Assembly (NCBI GenBank): GCA_913063225.1
Contig: CAJXYP010000013.1
Coordinates: forward strand, 1 to 64,000
Length of the DNA stretch: 64,000 nucleotides
Origin: an uncultured Cellvibrionales bacterium
GTDB taxonomy: Bacteria > Pseudomonadota > Gammaproteobacteria > Pseudomonadales > GM7GCV1
Reading direction: 5' to 3'
This document shows positions 43,983 to 56,098 of the stretch, in pieces. The notes under the pieces were generated by a model, which worked only from the letters and a program-made list of their open reading frames with translations, made no database searches and was not told where the DNA came from. Every line of letters begins with the position of its first letter. Positions within the stretch are counted from its first letter, which is position 1. The position numbers and the translations under genes were made by a program.

Positions 43983-45098
43983 GTGGCAAAAAGCGACTAT
44001 TACGAAACTCTTGGTGTCGACCGAGGCGCTGACGCAGCCGCAATTAAGAAGGCCTATCGTCGTATTGCAATGAAATATCATCCGGATAGAAATCCGGATG
44101 ATCCTAAGGCTGAAGATAAATTCAAAGACGCTTCAGAGGCCTACGAAATCTTAGCTGATGAGCAGAAGCGTGAAGCCTATGATAGATATGGGCACGCTGG
44201 CGTTGATCCTCAGGGAGCAGGCGGCGGCCAGGGTTTCTCCGGTGGGTTTGGAGATATCTTTAGCGATGTATTTGGCGATGTATTCGGTGGTGCCGGAGCA
44301 CGCGGACCAAGTAGAGGTTCCGATCTTCAATACACACTAGAAATAACCTTGGAGCAAGCGGTCAAAGGAACTACCGTAAAAATTAAAATACCCACTAATG
44401 TTTCCTGCGATACCTGTGACGGCAGCGGAGCGAAACCGGGAACTTCTTCCAGTACTTGTAAGACCTGTAATGGCAATGGACAGGTAAGAATGCAGCAGGG
44501 CTTTTTCTCTGTTCAGCAAGGCTGCCCTACGTGTCGAGGTATTGGCAAAACTATTGACTCACCCTGCACAAATTGTCGCGGACAGGGCGTTGTACGCCAG
44601 AATAAAACGCTCTCGGTCAAAGTTCCAGCCGGAGTTGATACGGGTGATCGCATAAGGCTATCCGGCGAAGGTGAAGCTGGGCCTGCGGGCACAATTGCAG
44701 GTGATTTGTATGTGCAAATGTCGGTAAAAAGTCATCCGATATTTGAAAGGCGTGCAGCCGATCTGTACTGCGAAATCCCTATATCAATAGTAGATGCCAG
44801 CCTCGGGTCTGAAATTGAAGTACCTACGCTTACGGGTAAGGTTAAGCTTAAGATTCCTGCTGAAACCCAAACAGGCAAGCTGTTTAGAATGCGCGGTAAG
44901 GGTGTCAAACCGGTACGAGGTTCTGTTACCGGAGATCTACTATGTCGTGTGGTAATTGAAACGCCGGTGAAGTTAAATAGTGAACAAAAAGAACTGCTTG
45001 AAAAACTGCGTGAATCATTGGGGCAGTCAAAACACGCCCCGCAAAGCCATACTTGGTTCAATGGCGTTAAGAAGTTTTTTGACGACCTGTCCAGCTAG
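43983..45098 (+). CDS. dnaJ: Molecular chaperone DnaJ
   Basis: J domain YHPDRNPDD; four Zn repeats [35 protein letters not shown] start. Confidence 0.98.
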   Translation: MAKSDYYETLGVDRGADAAAIKKAYRRIAMKYHPDRNPDDPKAEDKFKDASEAYEILADEQKREAYDRYGHAGVDPQGAGGGQGFSGGFGDIFSDVFGDVFGGAGARGPSRGSDLQYTLEITLEQAVKGTTVKIKIPTNVSCDTCDGSGAKPGTSSSTCKTCNGNGQVRMQQGFFSVQQGCPTCRGIGKTIDSPCTNCRGQGVVRQNKTLSVKVPAGVDTGDRIRLSGEGEAGPAGTIAGDLYVQMSVKSHPIFERRAADLYCEIPISIVDASLGSEIEVPTLTGKVKLKIPAETQTGKLFRMRGKGVKPVRGSVTGDLLCRVVIETPVKLNSEQKELLEKLRESLGQSKHAPQSHTWFNGVKKFFDDLSS

Positions 45099-45152
45099 AG
45101 GCAGACTAGTAACCTTTATTAGCCACTAACCACATCTAAAAACGGAGCTATC

Positions 45153-45974
45153 ATGTTGAGAATTGCAATTGCTGGTGCTGCCGGACGGATGGGACGGGCT
45201 CTGACTCAGGCCGTCCAACAAAACGACGCACTAGTTTTGGTGGCGGCAACAGCTCGCGCCGGCAGCTCGGTTATTGGCACCGACGCCGGCGAATTGGCGG
45301 GTATAGGTTCTGCGGGAGTCATTGTTTGCGAAACCTTGCCCAAAGATGCGGGTCAGTTTGACCTGCTTATCGATTTCACTACTCCAGAAAACACTTTAAA
45401 CAATATAGCGCTTTGTGCCGAACTTGGGCTGCCAGCAGTAGTGGGTACGACCGGCCTCAATTCCGAACAGATTGATCAGCTCAAAGCTTACTCCGAAAAA
45501 ATACCTCTTTGCTTTGCGGCAAATTACAGCACTGGTGTCACGCTTTGCCTTCAGTTGGCTCAGCAAGCTGCGCAGGTGCTGGCTGAAGACTCGGATATCG
45601 AAATAATTGAAGCCCACCATCGTCATAAAGTTGATGCGCCCTCTGGTACTGCCTTGGCCTTGGGAAATGCCATCGCCGAATCCTTAGATCGTGACCCGAA
45701 GGAAATCTTTGTTTTAGCGCGAGAGGGTATTACCGGTGCTCGTGAAGAGGGAACTATCGGGTTCTCTACTATTCGAGGCGGAGATATTGTTGGTGATCAC
45801 ACCGTGCTATTTGCTTCCGAAGGTGAGCGAGTTGAAATCACCCATAAAGCATCAAGCAGATTGTCTTTTGCGCGGGGCGCGGCTCGTGCTGCTCTGTGGA
45901 TAAGCGGTCAACCCGCCGCAGGTATGTACGATATGCGAGATGTTCTAGGTCTAAAAAAGCTAGATTTGAGCTAA
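45153..45974 (+). CDS. dapB: 4-hydroxy-tetrahydrodipicolinate reductase
   Basis: MLRIAIAGAAGRMGRALTQAV; EAHHRHKVDAPSGTAL. Confidence 0.97.
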   Translation: MLRIAIAGAAGRMGRALTQAVQQNDALVLVAATARAGSSVIGTDAGELAGIGSAGVIVCETLPKDAGQFDLLIDFTTPENTLNNIALCAELGLPAVVGTTGLNSEQIDQLKAYSEKIPLCFAANYSTGVTLCLQLAQQAAQVLAEDSDIEIIEAHHRHKVDAPSGTALALGNAIAESLDRDPKEIFVLAREGITGAREEGTIGFSTIRGGDIVGDHTVLFASEGERVEITHKASSRLSFARGAARAALWISGQPAAGMYDMRDVLGLKKLDLS

Positions 45975-46034
45975 GTCAGAATTAAATCAGAACTATATTA
46001 GAGCACTTGCAGTTGCTAGCCCTGCTGAACCGCG

Positions 46035-46964
46035 TCAATTGCTCGGACTTGCCTCGCTGACCTGAAGGTTAAGATTAGCGAACTCTTGAGTTGTCTCCTG
46101 AAGCTCTAGAACAACGCTAATAGGGTAGTGATCCGATGGCCAGACTCCCTGATATTGCTTGTTGAGTCTAAGCGTCTTTCCGTTCTCTTCAAACCCTGAA
46201 TACAGCACGTGATCAATGGCCGGGAACAGATTTAGGCCCCGATTAAAATGAAATGTGCTGCCGTTAGTATCCGCGACCTCCAAGCCCACAGATTTGAGTA
46301 TGCTTATGGGCTTAAACCAAGTCAGCGCATTGAAGTCACCCAATACTATTACCGCTTCCCGCGCACTTAGCCAAGGAGCTATCCTGTTTGCCACCAACTG
46401 CGCTGAGTTATGTCGGTTTACTTTGCTGCTGTGATCAAAGTGGACGTTTACCACCCTAAAGCTTTGTTCAGTTTCCAAATTCTGAAATAGCACCCAGCTT
46501 GCAAAGGAATCGAAGCTAGGGTCCCAAGGACGCGAGTAGATTTCATCTGGTGTTTCGGAAAAGAAAAAGAAACCCTGATCTAGGGGTTCGAATAGATCTG
46601 AGCGATAGAGGATGGGCTGGGTCGAGGGATATAACGCTGGATCTCCAACAGCGGCTGCGCTGTATTGAGGAGAATGTTCCAGTACCCATTGCAGCTGTAT
46701 ATTTTCAGATCGTTCTCCACGACCGATAAAGGTTTCCATTTCCTGAAAGCCAATAATATCGGCATCAAGCTCGTTCACTGCCTCCGCGACTGCATCACGG
46801 CGTTCGTCCCAAGGAAGTTTTGGTCTTCTGGGCGATACGTAGTGAATGTTAAAAGAGCCTACAGAGAGCACTAGACTAGAATCAGAAGTCTGCAATTGAG
46901 CAGTAGTGGGGAATATCCATAAAGCCGCCAATAGCGTGGTAGAAAATAATTTGTAGCTGTTCAT
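46035..46964 (-). CDS. Secreted endonuclease/exonuclease/phosphatase family protein
   Basis: SVGSFNIHYVSP, IIGFQEMETF, VVNVHFDHSS, VLGDFNALTW, WPSDHYPISVVL. Confidence 0.85.
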   Translation of the reverse strand: MNSYKLFSTTLLAALWIFPTTAQLQTSDSSLVLSVGSFNIHYVSPRRPKLPWDERRDAVAEAVNELDADIIGFQEMETFIGRGERSENIQLQWVLEHSPQYSAAAVGDPALYPSTQPILYRSDLFEPLDQGFFFFSETPDEIYSRPWDPSFDSFASWVLFQNLETEQSFRVVNVHFDHSSKVNRHNSAQLVANRIAPWLSAREAVIVLGDFNALTWFKPISILKSVGLEVADTNGSTFHFNRGLNLFPAIDHVLYSGFEENGKTLRLNKQYQGVWPSDHYPISVVLELQETTQEFANLNLQVSEASPSN

Positions 46965-47879
46965 TCAATACGCATTCAACAGTAAGTAGACCAGTGGTAG
47001 CCAAAATAATGCCAATAAGGTGCCAAATCCTAGCACGCTGGCGGTAAATTTGGGTGCAATATGACTGGCGGTAAGAATTACGGCGCCGGTAACCATAGGC
47101 GGAGTGGCGCTCTGGAATATGCTTGTTTGAAGAACCGCTGGCGACACAGATAGCACATAACCTAACAAGCCAATCATTAAAGGTAGAAACAGCATTTTTA
47201 TGGATAATCCCGCTACTAAAGGAAAAAGGTCTTCTTGATCAACTCGAAATACAAACTGCATGCCGATACTAAGCATCGTCATGGGAATCAATGCAGCGGC
47301 CATAATATCGAGCAATTGGTGCACAGGCGCCAAGGTGGTCGGCGACAGGAATAGGGCGACGATTAAACTAATAAAAGGTGGGAATAATAGAACCTTTTTT
47401 AGTATTTTAATTGTGCTCACATTCTGCTCGCCGCTGTACAGCGCGACTAGTATGGTTCCGTAAGTACTGACGGCAATAAAGGTACCCAGCTGGTCGAATA
47501 CGACGGCTATCGCCAGATGCTCAAGCCCAAATAGAGATTTAATCATTGGCACACCAAGAAACCCCGTATTTCCGAGGGCGGTCAAAACCATCAGGGCTCC
47601 TTCAACCTCTCTTGGCCATTTGAAGATTCGGGACAATAAAAGCACGGTTACTGCAGCAATAACCACGCACAGCCATGGTGCTAGAATTGCAAAATAGAAG
47701 CCCTCTCGAATTTCTAGCTGAGGAACAGATAAAAGAATGACGGCCGGAAAGATAGCTCGAATAGCCACCTTGTTTATTGTATGAGGAAGTTCGGAGGGGA
47801 TTAGCCCGGTTTTTTTTGCGCCGTAGCCTAGTGCAAAAAAGACGAGAATGGGCCAAAGGCTAGCAAGGATATTGATCAT
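46965..47879 (-). CDS. AEC (auxin efflux carrier) family transporter
   Basis: ~10 TM; LGYGAKKTGLIPSELPHTINKVAIRAIFPAVILLSV; GNTGFLGVPMI. Confidence 0.88.
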   Translation of the reverse strand: MINILASLWPILVFFALGYGAKKTGLIPSELPHTINKVAIRAIFPAVILLSVPQLEIREGFYFAILAPWLCVVIAAVTVLLLSRIFKWPREVEGALMVLTALGNTGFLGVPMIKSLFGLEHLAIAVVFDQLGTFIAVSTYGTILVALYSGEQNVSTIKILKKVLLFPPFISLIVALFLSPTTLAPVHQLLDIMAAALIPMTMLSIGMQFVFRVDQEDLFPLVAGLSIKMLFLPLMIGLLGYVLSVSPAVLQTSIFQSATPPMVTGAVILTASHIAPKFTASVLGFGTLLALFWLPLVYLLLNAY

Positions 47880-48090
47880 TTTAATTTTATTTGGAAAAAC
47901 GGCAATTTTGTATTCGCAAGCAATTCAAATATTCACCCACGCGATGCGTCAGTATATCAGCGCGCTCGTTTTTAGAATCAATTTGCTGCGCTGCAGGGCC
48001 GATCTAGGCTTGGCGGATGTCTCACTCAATGATTCACTTGAACTAGATTTTCTGAAGGTATTTTTATTTCCTTCTACCGCGAGATTTACA

Positions 48091-48120
48091 TAGACAGAGG
48101 AAGGCAATTTTCCGTATAAT
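48091..48120 (+). promoter_or_regulatory. Sigma70-type promoter candidate for carA
   Basis: TAGACA - 18 nt - TATAAT. Confidence 0.6.
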
Positions 48121-48188
48121 TTTCGTCTAGCAGTAGCGTACTAATTTATCTAAAAACGCTTGAAGCTAGCTTGGCAGATCTATCGTAC

Positions 48189-48223
48189 GCGGGGCGAAAC
48201 GTAAAGTTTCTCTCCGCTTTTTT
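48189..48223 (+). terminator. Intrinsic-terminator-like hairpin in carA leader
   Basis: gcggggcgaaacgtaaagtttctctccgctttttt; 75 nt upstream of carA. Confidence 0.6.
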
Positions 48224-48297
48224 ACGGCTCAAATTTCGCCCCCTAGACTCAATTAGACGCTCAACTGCACCCTTTAATCGCATATTATGGTGAGAGA

Positions 48298-49458
48298 GTG
48301 ATCGAAACAAATTCCACACCCGCAATACTGGCTCTCGCTGACGGAACGATATTTAAAGGCATCAGCGTCGGTGCTTTGGGTTCTCGAGTTGGAGAGGTTG
48401 TATTTAATACCTCCATGACGGGTTATCAAGAAATCCTTACAGATCCTTCCTATAGCCGCCAAATAATTACCTTTACCTATCCGCATATCGGCAATGTCGG
48501 AATAAACACTGAAGATAGTGAATCCCAGCAAGTGCATGCATCGGGAATGGTTATCAGAGATCTTTCGATGATTCCCAGTAGCTTCCGGAATCAGATTCCT
48601 TTAGATGAGTACCTTAAACAAGAAGATATTGTGGGCATTTCTGAGGTCGATACTCGAAAGCTTACTCGCATACTTAGAGATAAAGGCGCTCAAAACGGTT
48701 GCATCATGGCCGGGGATATCAATGCGGAAGAGGCGGTAAATCTTGCTCAAAATTTCGCTGGTATAAAAGGCATGGATTTGGCATCTCTAGTTACCACTCA
48801 ATCGGGATATAAGTGGAGCGAGGGTAGCTGGCAGCTTGGCCAAGGGTTTACAAAGCCAGATCAAAGCAAGTTCAAAGTGGTTGCGCTCGATTTTGGCGTC
48901 AAGCAAAACATCCTTCGATTATTGGCAGACCGTGGCTGTGATGTTCAGGTAGTGCCAGCAACCACCGGCGCTGAAGAGATAATGTCTTTTAATCCCGATG
49001 GTGTATTTTTATCTAATGGTCCTGGCGATCCAGAACCGTGTGACTACGCTATCGAAGCAATTCGAACGCTCCTGCAAAAATCGGTACCTATATTTGGCAT
49101 CTGTCTTGGACACCAACTCCTGGGTTTGGCTGCTGGAGGCAGTACACAGAAAATGAAATTCGGGCATCACGGTGGTAACCATCCCGTTATCGAATTGGCG
49201 AGCGGCAAGGTAATGATCACCAGCCAGAATCATGGATTTGCAGTGAGTGAGGAGGGTATGCCAGAAACTATTCTTCCTACCCACAGATCCTTATTCGACG
49301 GCACGCTTCAAGGAATACAAATTAAAGACAAACCGGCATTCAGTTTTCAGGGCCATCCAGAGGCCAGTCCTGGGCCACATGATGTTCTGCCCTTGTTTGA
49401 TCTTTTTATTAGCAATATGTCTGAAGCCTCCGCAAACACTTCCGGAAATAATTCCTAA
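48298..49458 (+). CDS. carA: Carbamoyl-phosphate synthase small subunit
   Basis: [47 protein letters not shown]; probable GTG start. Confidence 0.97.
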   Translation: MIETNSTPAILALADGTIFKGISVGALGSRVGEVVFNTSMTGYQEILTDPSYSRQIITFTYPHIGNVGINTEDSESQQVHASGMVIRDLSMIPSSFRNQIPLDEYLKQEDIVGISEVDTRKLTRILRDKGAQNGCIMAGDINAEEAVNLAQNFAGIKGMDLASLVTTQSGYKWSEGSWQLGQGFTKPDQSKFKVVALDFGVKQNILRLLADRGCDVQVVPATTGAEEIMSFNPDGVFLSNGPGDPEPCDYAIEAIRTLLQKSVPIFGICLGHQLLGLAAGGSTQKMKFGHHGGNHPVIELASGKVMITSQNHGFAVSEEGMPETILPTHRSLFDGTLQGIQIKDKPAFSFQGHPEASPGPHDVLPLFDLFISNMSEASANTSGNNS

Positions 49459-52400
49459 TGCCAAAAAGATCCGACATTAAATCCATCCTGATTATTGGTG
49501 CTGGACCTATTGTGATAGGCCAAGCCTGCGAGTTTGATTACTCAGGCGCTCAAGCATGTAAGGCGCTGCGTGAAGAGGGTTTCCGGGTAATTCTGGTTAA
49601 TTCGAATCCGGCAACTATCATGACCGACCCATCCATGGCGGATGCAACCTATATTGAGCCTGTCGAATGGAAGACGGTTGAACGCATTATCGAGAAAGAA
49701 CGACCGGATGCGCTACTGCCGACTATGGGTGGCCAAACGGCACTTAATTGCTCTTTAGATTTGGCTCGAAACGGCGTTTTGGAAAAGTATGGGGTTGAGC
49801 TAATCGGGGCCAAAGAAGAAGCCATTGAGATGGCTGAAGATCGGAAGTTGTTTGATCAGGCAATGCAAAGGATTGGGCTTGAAACACCTAACTCCCGGAT
49901 CGTGAACTCTCTTGAAGAGGCGAGAGAAGTGCCTCCGATATTGGGTTACCCTTTAGTCGTACGACCCTCTTTTACCATGGGCGGCAGCGGTGGAGGTATT
50001 GCTTACAATCGTGAAGAATTTGAAGAAATTTGCCGTCGCGGATTAGATCTTTCTCCCACCTCGGAACTATTGATCGATGAGTCTCTTGTCGGTTGGAAAG
50101 AGTATGAAATGGAAGTGGTTCGCGACTGTGCGGACAATTGCATCATCATCTGTTCGATTGAAAATTTTGACCCGATGGGCGTGCATACGGGGGACTCTAT
50201 TACGGTTGCGCCAGCGCAGACGTTGACGGATAAGGAATATCAGCTTTTACGCGATGCCTCGCTAGCGGTACTGCGGGAAATTGGTGTGGATACAGGTGGC
50301 TCAAACGTACAGTTTGCAGTGCATCCAGAGACCGGCCGATTAGTGATCATCGAAATGAATCCTAGAGTGTCACGTTCCTCTGCTCTCGCTTCCAAGGCTA
50401 CCGGTTTCCCTATCGCCAGAATTGCCGCCAAGTTGGCGGTGGGATATACCCTCGACGAACTTCAGAATGAGATTACCGGTGGCGCTACTCCGGCATCTTT
50501 CGAACCCTCTATTGATTATGTGGTTACCAAGATCCCTCGATTTGCCTTCGAGAAATTTAATACGGCAGACGCCAAGCTGACGACACAAATGAAGTCGGTG
50601 GGTGAGGTCATGGCCATTGGCCGTACCTTCCAAGAATCTATGCAGAAAGCCCTGCGTGGTTTAGAAGTCGGCGCCTCCGGATTTGATCCCATGTTGGATC
50701 AAGATGATCCAGATATGCTCGGCATGCTTAAAGAGTCGCTATCCAACCCCGGTGCAGAACGTATCTGGTTTTTGGGTGATGCATTTAGAGTTGGCATGTC
50801 ACTTGATGAAGTGCAGAAGCTAACGGCAATTGATCCCTGGTTCTTGGTGCAGATTGAAGAGCTTATTGCTATCGAGAAATGGCTCTCAGGTCAGAAGTTG
50901 GCTGATATTTCTGAATCGGTAATGTGGCGTCTGAAACGTAAAGGGTTTTCCGATATTCGATTAGCTAGTGTTTTAGGAGTTCCTCAACAAGAACTGCGTG
51001 AACATCGGCACGGGCTTGGCATTCGGCCGGTTTACAAACGTGTGGATACCTGTGCGGCAGAGTTCTCAACTTCTACTGCCTATATGTACTCTACCTATGA
51101 AGAAGAGTGCGAAGCAGAGCCTAGCGATCGCAAGAAAATATTAGTCTTAGGCGGCGGGCCAAATCGTATCGGTCAGGGCATTGAATTCGATTACTGCTGT
51201 GTACATGCGGCATTTGCTATGCGCGATGACGGTTACGAAACCATCATGGTGAACTGCAACCCTGAAACTGTTTCCACAGATTACGATACTTCCGACCGCC
51301 TATATTTTGAGCCAGTGACCTTAGAAGACGTATTGGAAATCGTCGCTGTAGAAAAACCAGTGGGAGTAATAGTTCAGTTTGGTGGACAGACACCTTTGAA
51401 GTTAGCTCGTGCTCTGGAAGCAGCGGGAGTACCCATCATTGGTACTACCCCCGATGCTATCGATAGAGCAGAAGACAGAGAGCGCTTTCAGCAGATGATC
51501 CAGGATTTGGGGCTTCGCCAACCACCGAATGCAACAGTTAGGTCGGTAGATGCGGCGGTAGTTAAAGCGGAAGAGATTGGATATCCGTTGGTGGTTCGGC
51601 CTTCATACGTGCTGGGTGGACGAGCCATGGAAATCGTCTACTCAGAATCAGAACTGCGCAAATATATGCTCGAAGCGGTGAAGGTGAGTGAAGATTCGCC
51701 AGTGCTGCTTGATCTTTTCTTAGGCGCGGCCGTAGAAGTAGATGTCGACGCGGTTTCAGACGGTGAACAAGTCGTTATCGGTAGCATCATGCAGCATATC
51801 GAGCAGGCGGGAGTTCACTCAGGCGATTCGGCTTGTTCATTGCCGCCATACAGCTTGCCAATGGATGTTCAGGAAACCATGAAGGATTGGGTTCGGAAAA
51901 TGGCCATTGAACTCGGTGTGGTGGGCTTAATGAATGTGCAGCTTGCTTATCAGGATGGCGAGATATACGTAATCGAGGTTAATCCTAGAGCTTCCAGAAC
52001 CGTTCCCTTTGTTTCCAAATGTATTGGTGTCTCTTTGGCCAAAATTGCCGCGCGATGTATGGCCGGACAAACCCTTGCTGAGCTAGGTTTTGAAAAAGAA
52101 ATAGTGCCGCAATATTTCAATGTCAAAGAAGCCGTATTTCCCTTCAATAAGTTCCCGGGAGTTGATCCTATTCTAGGGCCAGAAATGAAGTCCACCGGCG
52201 AAGTGATGGGCGTTGGCACTACATTTGGTGAGGCTTATCGAAAAGCACAATTAGGTACAAACTCTCCAATACCGGATTCTGGCAGTGTATTTCTTAGTGT
52301 GAGAGATGCGGACAAGGTGCCCTTGATACCTGTCGCCAGGGATCTATCAAATATGGGGTTCACTATTGTTGCCACAGCGGGTACAGCAAAGACGCTTTCA

Positions 52401-52682
52401 GATGCGGGCGTTGATGTGGTTCGAGTTAATAAGGTATCTGAGGGTCGCCCGCATATCGTTGATATGATTAAAAACGGCGAAATTAGTACCATCATCAATA
52501 CCACTGAAGGCCGGCAGGCTGTGGCCGATTCGGCAACTATCAGGTCAAGCGCCGAGTCTTCAGATGTCTACTACACTACTACCTTGGCAGGTGGGGCTGC
52601 GGTTGTTATGGCTCTGACCAATAAGGCAGAAAATATGGTCTATAGGTTGCAAGACCTCCATGAGGAATTATTAAAGTCATGA
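49458..52682 (+). CDS. carB: Carbamoyl-phosphate synthase large subunit
   Basis: 1074 aa; [37 protein letters not shown]. Confidence 0.98.
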   Translation: MPKRSDIKSILIIGAGPIVIGQACEFDYSGAQACKALREEGFRVILVNSNPATIMTDPSMADATYIEPVEWKTVERIIEKERPDALLPTMGGQTALNCSLDLARNGVLEKYGVELIGAKEEAIEMAEDRKLFDQAMQRIGLETPNSRIVNSLEEAREVPPILGYPLVVRPSFTMGGSGGGIAYNREEFEEICRRGLDLSPTSELLIDESLVGWKEYEMEVVRDCADNCIIICSIENFDPMGVHTGDSITVAPAQTLTDKEYQLLRDASLAVLREIGVDTGGSNVQFAVHPETGRLVIIEMNPRVSRSSALASKATGFPIARIAAKLAVGYTLDELQNEITGGATPASFEPSIDYVVTKIPRFAFEKFNTADAKLTTQMKSVGEVMAIGRTFQESMQKALRGLEVGASGFDPMLDQDDPDMLGMLKESLSNPGAERIWFLGDAFRVGMSLDEVQKLTAIDPWFLVQIEELIAIEKWLSGQKLADISESVMWRLKRKGFSDIRLASVLGVPQQELREHRHGLGIRPVYKRVDTCAAEFSTSTAYMYSTYEEECEAEPSDRKKILVLGGGPNRIGQGIEFDYCCVHAAFAMRDDGYETIMVNCNPETVSTDYDTSDRLYFEPVTLEDVLEIVAVEKPVGVIVQFGGQTPLKLARALEAAGVPIIGTTPDAIDRAEDRERFQQMIQDLGLRQPPNATVRSVDAAVVKAEEIGYPLVVRPSYVLGGRAMEIVYSESELRKYMLEAVKVSEDSPVLLDLFLGAAVEVDVDAVSDGEQVVIGSIMQHIEQAGVHSGDSACSLPPYSLPMDVQETMKDWVRKMAIELGVVGLMNVQLAYQDGEIYVIEVNPRASRTVPFVSKCIGVSLAKIAARCMAGQTLAELGFEKEIVPQYFNVKEAVFPFNKFPGVDPILGPEMKSTGEVMGVGTTFGEAYRKAQLGTNSPIPDSGSVFLSVRDADKVPLIPVARDLSNMGFTIVATAGTAKTLSDAGVDVVRVNKVSEGRPHIVDMIKNGEISTIINTTEGRQAVADSATIRSSAESSDVYYTTTLAGGAAVVMALTNKAENMVYRLQDLHEELLKS

Positions 52683-53155
52683 GTCGAGTTCCAATGACAG
52701 TGGGTGGCGCAGCAGCATTGCGGGCCGAGCTTGAAAGTCTAAAAAAAGTTGAGCGTCCGCGCATCGTCAAAGCAATCGCGGAGGCGCGTGAGCATGGCGA
52801 TCTTAAAGAAAACGCGGAATATCACGCTGCACGAGAACAACAGAGTTTTGCGGAAGGCCGTATACAAGAAATAGAAGGCAAACTGGCAGATGCGCAAGTT
52901 CTAGACGTTAAGGCGTTACCGCCTTCGGATAGGGTGGTATTTGGATCTACCGTTTCTCTCCTTAACCTGGATACAGAGGAGCCTTCAAGATATCAAATCG
53001 TTGGAGATGATGAGGCAGATGTTAAATCAGGCAAGATATCCGTTAACTCACCTATCGCTCGAGGGTTGATCGGCAAATCTGTTGGGGATGATGTAGTTAT
53101 CAAAACCCCTGCTGGAGAGTCAGAGTTTGAAATCGACCAGGTTGAGTATCTCTGA
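52679..53155 (+). CDS. greA: Transcription elongation factor GreA
   Basis: [37 protein letters not shown] overlap with carB. Confidence 0.97.
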   Translation: MSRVPMTVGGAAALRAELESLKKVERPRIVKAIAEAREHGDLKENAEYHAAREQQSFAEGRIQEIEGKLADAQVLDVKALPPSDRVVFGSTVSLLNLDTEEPSRYQIVGDDEADVKSGKISVNSPIARGLIGKSVGDDVVIKTPAGESEFEIDQVEYL

Positions 53156-53158
53156 ATA

Positions 53159-53458
53159 TTAGTCAGCAAAGCCACGAATAATATTTGAAGTCTTTGGGTT
53201 GGGCTTGGGGTTCTTGAGATATAGCAAAGCCACTTTGCCAATAGACTGCACCAATTCAGCGTTACATGCCTCGCACATAGCTTTAATCTGTTGCTTGCGG
53301 GTATCCCTATCAGCGCTCGCTAACTTCACCTTTATCAGCTCATGATCGTTTAGGCTGCGATTGGTTTCCGCTAAAAGCGTTTCTGAGATACCTTTTTGTC
53401 CAACGATAATCACTGGCTTTAGGTTGTGACCTATGGCCCGTAGTTGTTTTTTATCCAT
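53159..53458 (-). CDS. yhbY: YhbY family RNA-binding (CRM domain) protein
   Basis: LRAIGHNLKPVIIVGQKGISETLLAETNRSLNDHELIKVKL. Confidence 0.93.
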   Translation of the reverse strand: MDKKQLRAIGHNLKPVIIVGQKGISETLLAETNRSLNDHELIKVKLASADRDTRKQQIKAMCEACNAELVQSIGKVALLYLKNPKPNPKTSNIIRGFAD

Positions 53459-53602
53459 ATTTACTCGTAATTAGTACAATGTAGAAGATGAACTTTCCTG
53501 AGAAAGTTGTTCCGCGACGGTATGGCGATTATGATCTTCTGGTTACTACAGAACAATAAATAATCATAAGTTTTGGAAAAAATATAGCCTTAGGCTGAAT
53601 GG

Positions 53603-56077
53603 GTGGAGGAAAACATGTCAAATTTTTTGCAATCTAATTGTATGTTGAGAGCGGTCGCGCTTGTTACCGCTACTAGTATCTCTGGATGGGCGATGGCGCA
53701 ACCGCAGGTTCTCGAAGAGATAATCGTCACGGCACAAAAGCGTACCCAAAGCCTTCAGGATGTTCCTGTTTCCGTTAGCGTTATGTCGGGGGAAAAGTTA
53801 TCTGAAGCCGGCATTAACAAACTTGAAGATCTGCAGGCCTATGTTCCGAACCTCACCATGTCTGAGACGGGTATTGGCACCAATATATATATGCGCGGCA
53901 TCGGTTCTGGTATTAACCAGGGTTTCGAGCAGTCTGTTGGCATATATGTCGATGGGGTCTACTACGGACGATCGCAGTTATCTCGAGCACCCTTTTTGGA
54001 TTTGGAGCGCGTAGAAGTACTTCGCGGACCACAAAATATACTTTACGGTAAAAACAGTGTCGCGGGAGCCATGAGCTTGATAACAGCTTCTCCAACTGAT
54101 GAGTTTATGGGTCATGTCAGTTTTTCTTATGAATCAGAATACGGCGACCAATCAGCAGAAGTTGTGTTGTCCGGCCCGATTTCTGACGATTTGACCGCGC
54201 GGTTTGCACACCGTAGTCGCACAACCGACGGCCATATCGACAACCGGGACCGAGGTTCAGAGCCTTCGCGAGACGAAAGCTCCACCCGGCTCACTCTGCA
54301 ATGGCAAGCAAATGAAGATCTAAAAGCTACCCTCAAATATGCCCACGGCACATTTGACGTATTGGGGCGGCAAGTTGAAATCGTAGGCGACGCGCCTTCC
54401 CTTAACCCAGGTTTGGGCGGTGCTAACTGGAGCCAGTTCTTATTGTCTCTAAATCCACTTGCCGCTATTACTCCAGCGGCAGCGACATCTGCATCCGTTC
54501 TGGATACCGAGCTAGATTTTGCAAGATCTAGTAATGGTGATTACAGCAATAACGAAACGGACAACTTTTCCTTGAATCTCGAGTATATGCTCGGCGATTA
54601 CACCCTTACTTCAACTACCGGTTATTTAACCTACGAATATGATGAGCGATGCGACTGTGATTTCACTAGCGCGGACGTATTTTTTGTAGATTCGCAAGAA
54701 GAATTTGAGCAGTTTAGCCAAGAGTTCCGCATCACTTCACCCGGCGGCGAAACAATAGACTGGATGGCGGGGGTTTACCTGCACGAAAGCGAGTTGGATT
54801 TTGGTGATCGTTTCTTCACCACTCCGACAAGTGTTATTGGCAACGTTTTAGATACCATCTTGCCCGCCGCATTTGCCGGTGCCTATCCAGCTGGGTCGGG
54901 TCAAAAGTTATTGGATATAGCGGTTCCTAGAACCTTTGAGCAAGACACTTCACTCATGTCGGCTTTTGTACAAGCTACCTGGAATGCAACAGACTCAACA
55001 CGATTGACCTTGGGTGGACGCTACTCCACAGAAGAAAAAGAAGGGTCCCGCACGCTTAATGTAGTGGACGCAAATGGCGACGAAATTCCGTATAACGCTC
55101 TGTTGGTGCCAAATACTGATATGGGTGTCGATTACATGCTCGGCCGAATTCTGCAAGTTGCGCGACACGATCTGAGTGGTGAGCGAGAAGAAACCAAATT
55201 TGCTCCATCTATTACCATTGAGCAGGATTTGAACAACGATATGATGGCCTACGCCAATTGGTCCCGCGGGTTTAAGTCCGGCGGCTACGACACTCGTTCA
55301 AATGTACCACCGGTTGAAACCGTAGTTACTAATCCGTTCTCTTCGCAGTTGAGCTTTAGCATTCCCGCTGGCTCCTTTGAATACGAGCCGGAAGAAAATA
55401 CCACGATTGAGATCGGCCTAAAAAGCCGCCTGCTAGATGGTGCAATGGAGCTAAATTTGGCAGCCTTCAATACTGATTTCGAAGATCTTCAGGTAAGTAT
55501 TTATGACGGAGTTCTCGGTTTTAACGTCGGCAATGCTGCGAAAGCAACCTCTATGGGTGTTGAGTTAGACGGACGTTTCGCGGCGACTGAGCGACTAACG
55601 TTTAGCGGATCTATTGCCTGGCTGGATTTCGAATTTACAGACTACCAAAATGGTCAATGTACTCAGCTGGAACGCATCGTAACCAGTATCTCTACTTGCG
55701 ATTACGAAGGTAAATCGAATCAATATGTTGCAGACATCTCCGGTTCTTTATCGGCAGATTATGCAATACCTATTGGCAATGATGTGGAATTGCGCACAAC
55801 CCTAGATTGGATCTTTAGCTCTGACTATAACCCTTCTCAGAACATTGACCCCGTTGCAGAGCAAGATGGCTATAACAAAATCAACCTGCGATTTGCGATT
55901 GAAAGTTTCGAGCAAGGCTGGGAGGTTGCTCTGATAGGTAAAAACCTTACCGATGAAGAGGTAATAACCTATGCAAACGATACGCCATTGGCGGCAAACC
56001 TGACCCAAAGTGTTGGTCACTACGCCTTTATTGAATCCCCGCGCACCATTGCGCTTCAAGGCACATACCGTTTCTAG
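53603..56077 (+). CDS. TonB-dependent outer-membrane receptor
   Basis: 824 aa; LEEIIVTAQKRTQSLQDVPVSVSVMSGEKL, plug GIGSGINQGFEQSVGIYVDGVYYGR, RVEVLRGPQNILYGKNSVAGAMSLIT, C-terminal RTIALQGTYRF. Confidence 0.95.
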   Translation: MEENMSNFLQSNCMLRAVALVTATSISGWAMAQPQVLEEIIVTAQKRTQSLQDVPVSVSVMSGEKLSEAGINKLEDLQAYVPNLTMSETGIGTNIYMRGIGSGINQGFEQSVGIYVDGVYYGRSQLSRAPFLDLERVEVLRGPQNILYGKNSVAGAMSLITASPTDEFMGHVSFSYESEYGDQSAEVVLSGPISDDLTARFAHRSRTTDGHIDNRDRGSEPSRDESSTRLTLQWQANEDLKATLKYAHGTFDVLGRQVEIVGDAPSLNPGLGGANWSQFLLSLNPLAAITPAAATSASVLDTELDFARSSNGDYSNNETDNFSLNLEYMLGDYTLTSTTGYLTYEYDERCDCDFTSADVFFVDSQEEFEQFSQEFRITSPGGETIDWMAGVYLHESELDFGDRFFTTPTSVIGNVLDTILPAAFAGAYPAGSGQKLLDIAVPRTFEQDTSLMSAFVQATWNATDSTRLTLGGRYSTEEKEGSRTLNVVDANGDEIPYNALLVPNTDMGVDYMLGRILQVARHDLSGEREETKFAPSITIEQDLNNDMMAYANWSRGFKSGGYDTRSNVPPVETVVTNPFSSQLSFSIPAGSFEYEPEENTTIEIGLKSRLLDGAMELNLAAFNTDFEDLQVSIYDGVLGFNVGNAAKATSMGVELDGRFAATERLTFSGSIAWLDFEFTDYQNGQCTQLERIVTSISTCDYEGKSNQYVADISGSLSADYAIPIGNDVELRTTLDWIFSSDYNPSQNIDPVAEQDGYNKINLRFAIESFEQGWEVALIGKNLTDEEVITYANDTPLAANLTQSVGHYAFIESPRTIALQGTYRF

Positions 56078-56098
56078 GTCGGGCGAGAGGAGATTAAA

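Noticed and set aside
53491-53508. AACTTTC-CTGA-GAAAGTT inverted repeat before the TonB receptor
   Set aside because: Only 7-bp arms and no supporting context; could be an operator or hairpin but is too short to claim.
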